Of a DNA stretch of 64,000 nucleotides, positions 62,833 to 64,000 are shown one piece after another. Under the pieces are notes generated by a model that worked only from the letters and a program-made list of their open reading frames with translations, did no database searches and was not told the origin of the DNA. Location: positions 256,877-320,876 of the forward strand of contig VWZS01004848.1 in assembly GCA_013397075.1 (NCBI GenBank), written 5' to 3'. Source of the stretch: Rhabdornis inornatus (taxonomy: Eukaryota; Chordata; Aves; Passeriformes; Rhabdornithidae). Made by a program: the position numbers and the translations under genes. The stretch's first letter is position 1. Each line of letters begins with the position of its first letter.

Positions 62833-64000
62833 CAGTGACAGAGAAATCACTGTTTGGCATAAAAGAGAAAGTTGAACATGATGAAACTGTGATGGATCAC
62901 TGGAACAAATTAGGCATACAGTGGACACACATTGCAGAATGCACTGTGGCAGGACACTGCAGCATGGGTTCATGAAGGAACTGCACAGCATCATGAAATA
63001 CAAAATGTATGGGTATAACCTCTTTCTTCAGAAGCCGTATTTCAGGCTTTAAAAATCAGAGAACTTATACCAGGAAATAATCTCTTGCCCTCTCTCCTTA
63101 ATCATTGATGCTACCACTGTCAGAAATAACCTACTGGCAGAAGTAGATCTTTGTTATAACAAAAAACCACACTAGAAAACGAAAAAAAGAGAAATATACG
63201 AACAATTTAGGGAAGACATGAAGTTTACATCTAGCCTAATAAATTAAACAGTCCCTGGGACCATTTTCAGATGTTTTGTGCCAACCAGCACAACCTAGCC
63301 TTAAAAGAGAGTGGCCATATGCAAACTGTATATTCAGAAATATTCCTGGTTAACGTTAAATGCCAGACAATGTCTAGGAATTTTGTTGCAGAGTACCAGT
63401 TGGCTCAGGCCAAAGGTATCACTTGTACTGCTCAAACAATTTAATGTCAGGGATAATTGTATGCCATTTTCCAGAAGTTGTTTAATATCCTGCTATAGAT
63501 ATTAATAAATATCTATAACTAGATAAACTTCTTTTACTGCACATACACCACTTAAAGGACAGCAGTGATAAATATAAACATTCTTCATTAATGTAAAACA
63601 GATGATTTATATTTTGTAGTATAATCCTCCTACACATGAAAGAATTATTGATATAAATAAAAAATAATTGCTGAATACTTTTTATCTTTTCTAAATATTT
63701 CTTTCCCATACTTTCTCATGTTTAACATAAAGTTCTGTTAAGACCAGCAAAGCAACAGAAAGGAAAGCAAGATCTTTAAAAGTAATCTTTGCATTTGTTT
63801 CCATTTTCTTCTGAAGCTAAAAATTGCAATGCATCAGAACTTGTACACAAAAGCTCAAGTGCTAAAGTTATACCAGTAAGCACAATATATTTTATTCCAC
63901 AGAAAATATCATATTTGGGCTGTTCTGAATGCTGTGCTCCAAAACCAAATCTTGGGACAGTAACATTACCCCAGATAAACCTTGGAGAAGGCAAATCCTG
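62833..64000. other. Unique DNA, no gene seen
   Basis: The first 165 bases (to about 63000) are open in more than one frame on each strand and might belong to the neighbouring LTR element, but I cannot match them. The rest is AT-rich unique sequence. Confidence 0.4.

Noticed and set aside
1..64000. CRISPR array, bacterial operon or phage region
   Set aside because: No regularly spaced identical repeats with unique spacers, no dense coding, and composition and retroelements are those of a vertebrate.

Overview
The window looks like AT-rich, CpG-poor nuclear DNA of a bird, most likely a passerine (songbird). Two things support this. First, there are seven CR1-type LINE copies: six read on the minus strand and one on the plus strand, with recognisable reverse transcriptase and ORF2 C-terminal motifs. 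Second, there is a tRNA-Ile-derived SINE with a CR1-like tail at about 21581-21752, of the kind described from zebra finch (TguSINE1-like). Two avian-type retroviral LTR fragments (about 12753-13152 and 62685-62832) fit as well. I see no bacterial-style operons, rRNA, functional tRNA genes or CRISPR arrays. I find no protein-coding gene I can name, so the window is probably a gene desert or the inside of a very large intron.

Layout: 1-12 kb is single-copy AT-rich DNA with two mirror-image TAGATA/TATCTA microsatellites, two short CR1 3-prime tails, an ATTTT array, and one exon-like open stretch on the minus strand at 4584-4742. A solo-LTR-like element sits at 12.8-13.2 kb. From 16.3 to 19.6 kb there is a cluster of three minus-strand CR1 copies, followed by an unexplained GC-richer open frame at 21.0-21.4 kb, the SINE at 21.6 kb and a long CTTTTT array at 22.3 kb. 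From 24 to 41 kb the DNA is mostly unique, with simple repeats at 28-29 kb (one interrupted by the only undetermined base, 28856) and a possible terminal-exon structure at 24.6-24.8 kb. A 1-kb CR1 lies at 41.2-42.2 kb, followed by a long A/C-rich tract at 44.1-44.3 kb. At 48.5-50.0 kb there is a plus-strand LINE region in which a decayed RT segment is followed by a CR1 ORF1 esterase-like segment joined directly to a CR1 ORF2 C-terminal tail. From 50 to 64 kb I see mainly unique AT-rich DNA, a small array of homeodomain-type ATTA sites at 59.0 kb and an LTR 3-prime end at 62.7 kb.

There are no genes to place in a common pathway. The readable biology is layers of retrotransposition (older eroded LINE pieces, CR1 copies cut off at their 5-prime ends, a tRNA SINE probably mobilised by CR1 machinery, LTR remnants) in otherwise unique DNA that may hold regulatory elements or rare exons. 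Family assignments rest on recalled consensus patterns, not on a database search.
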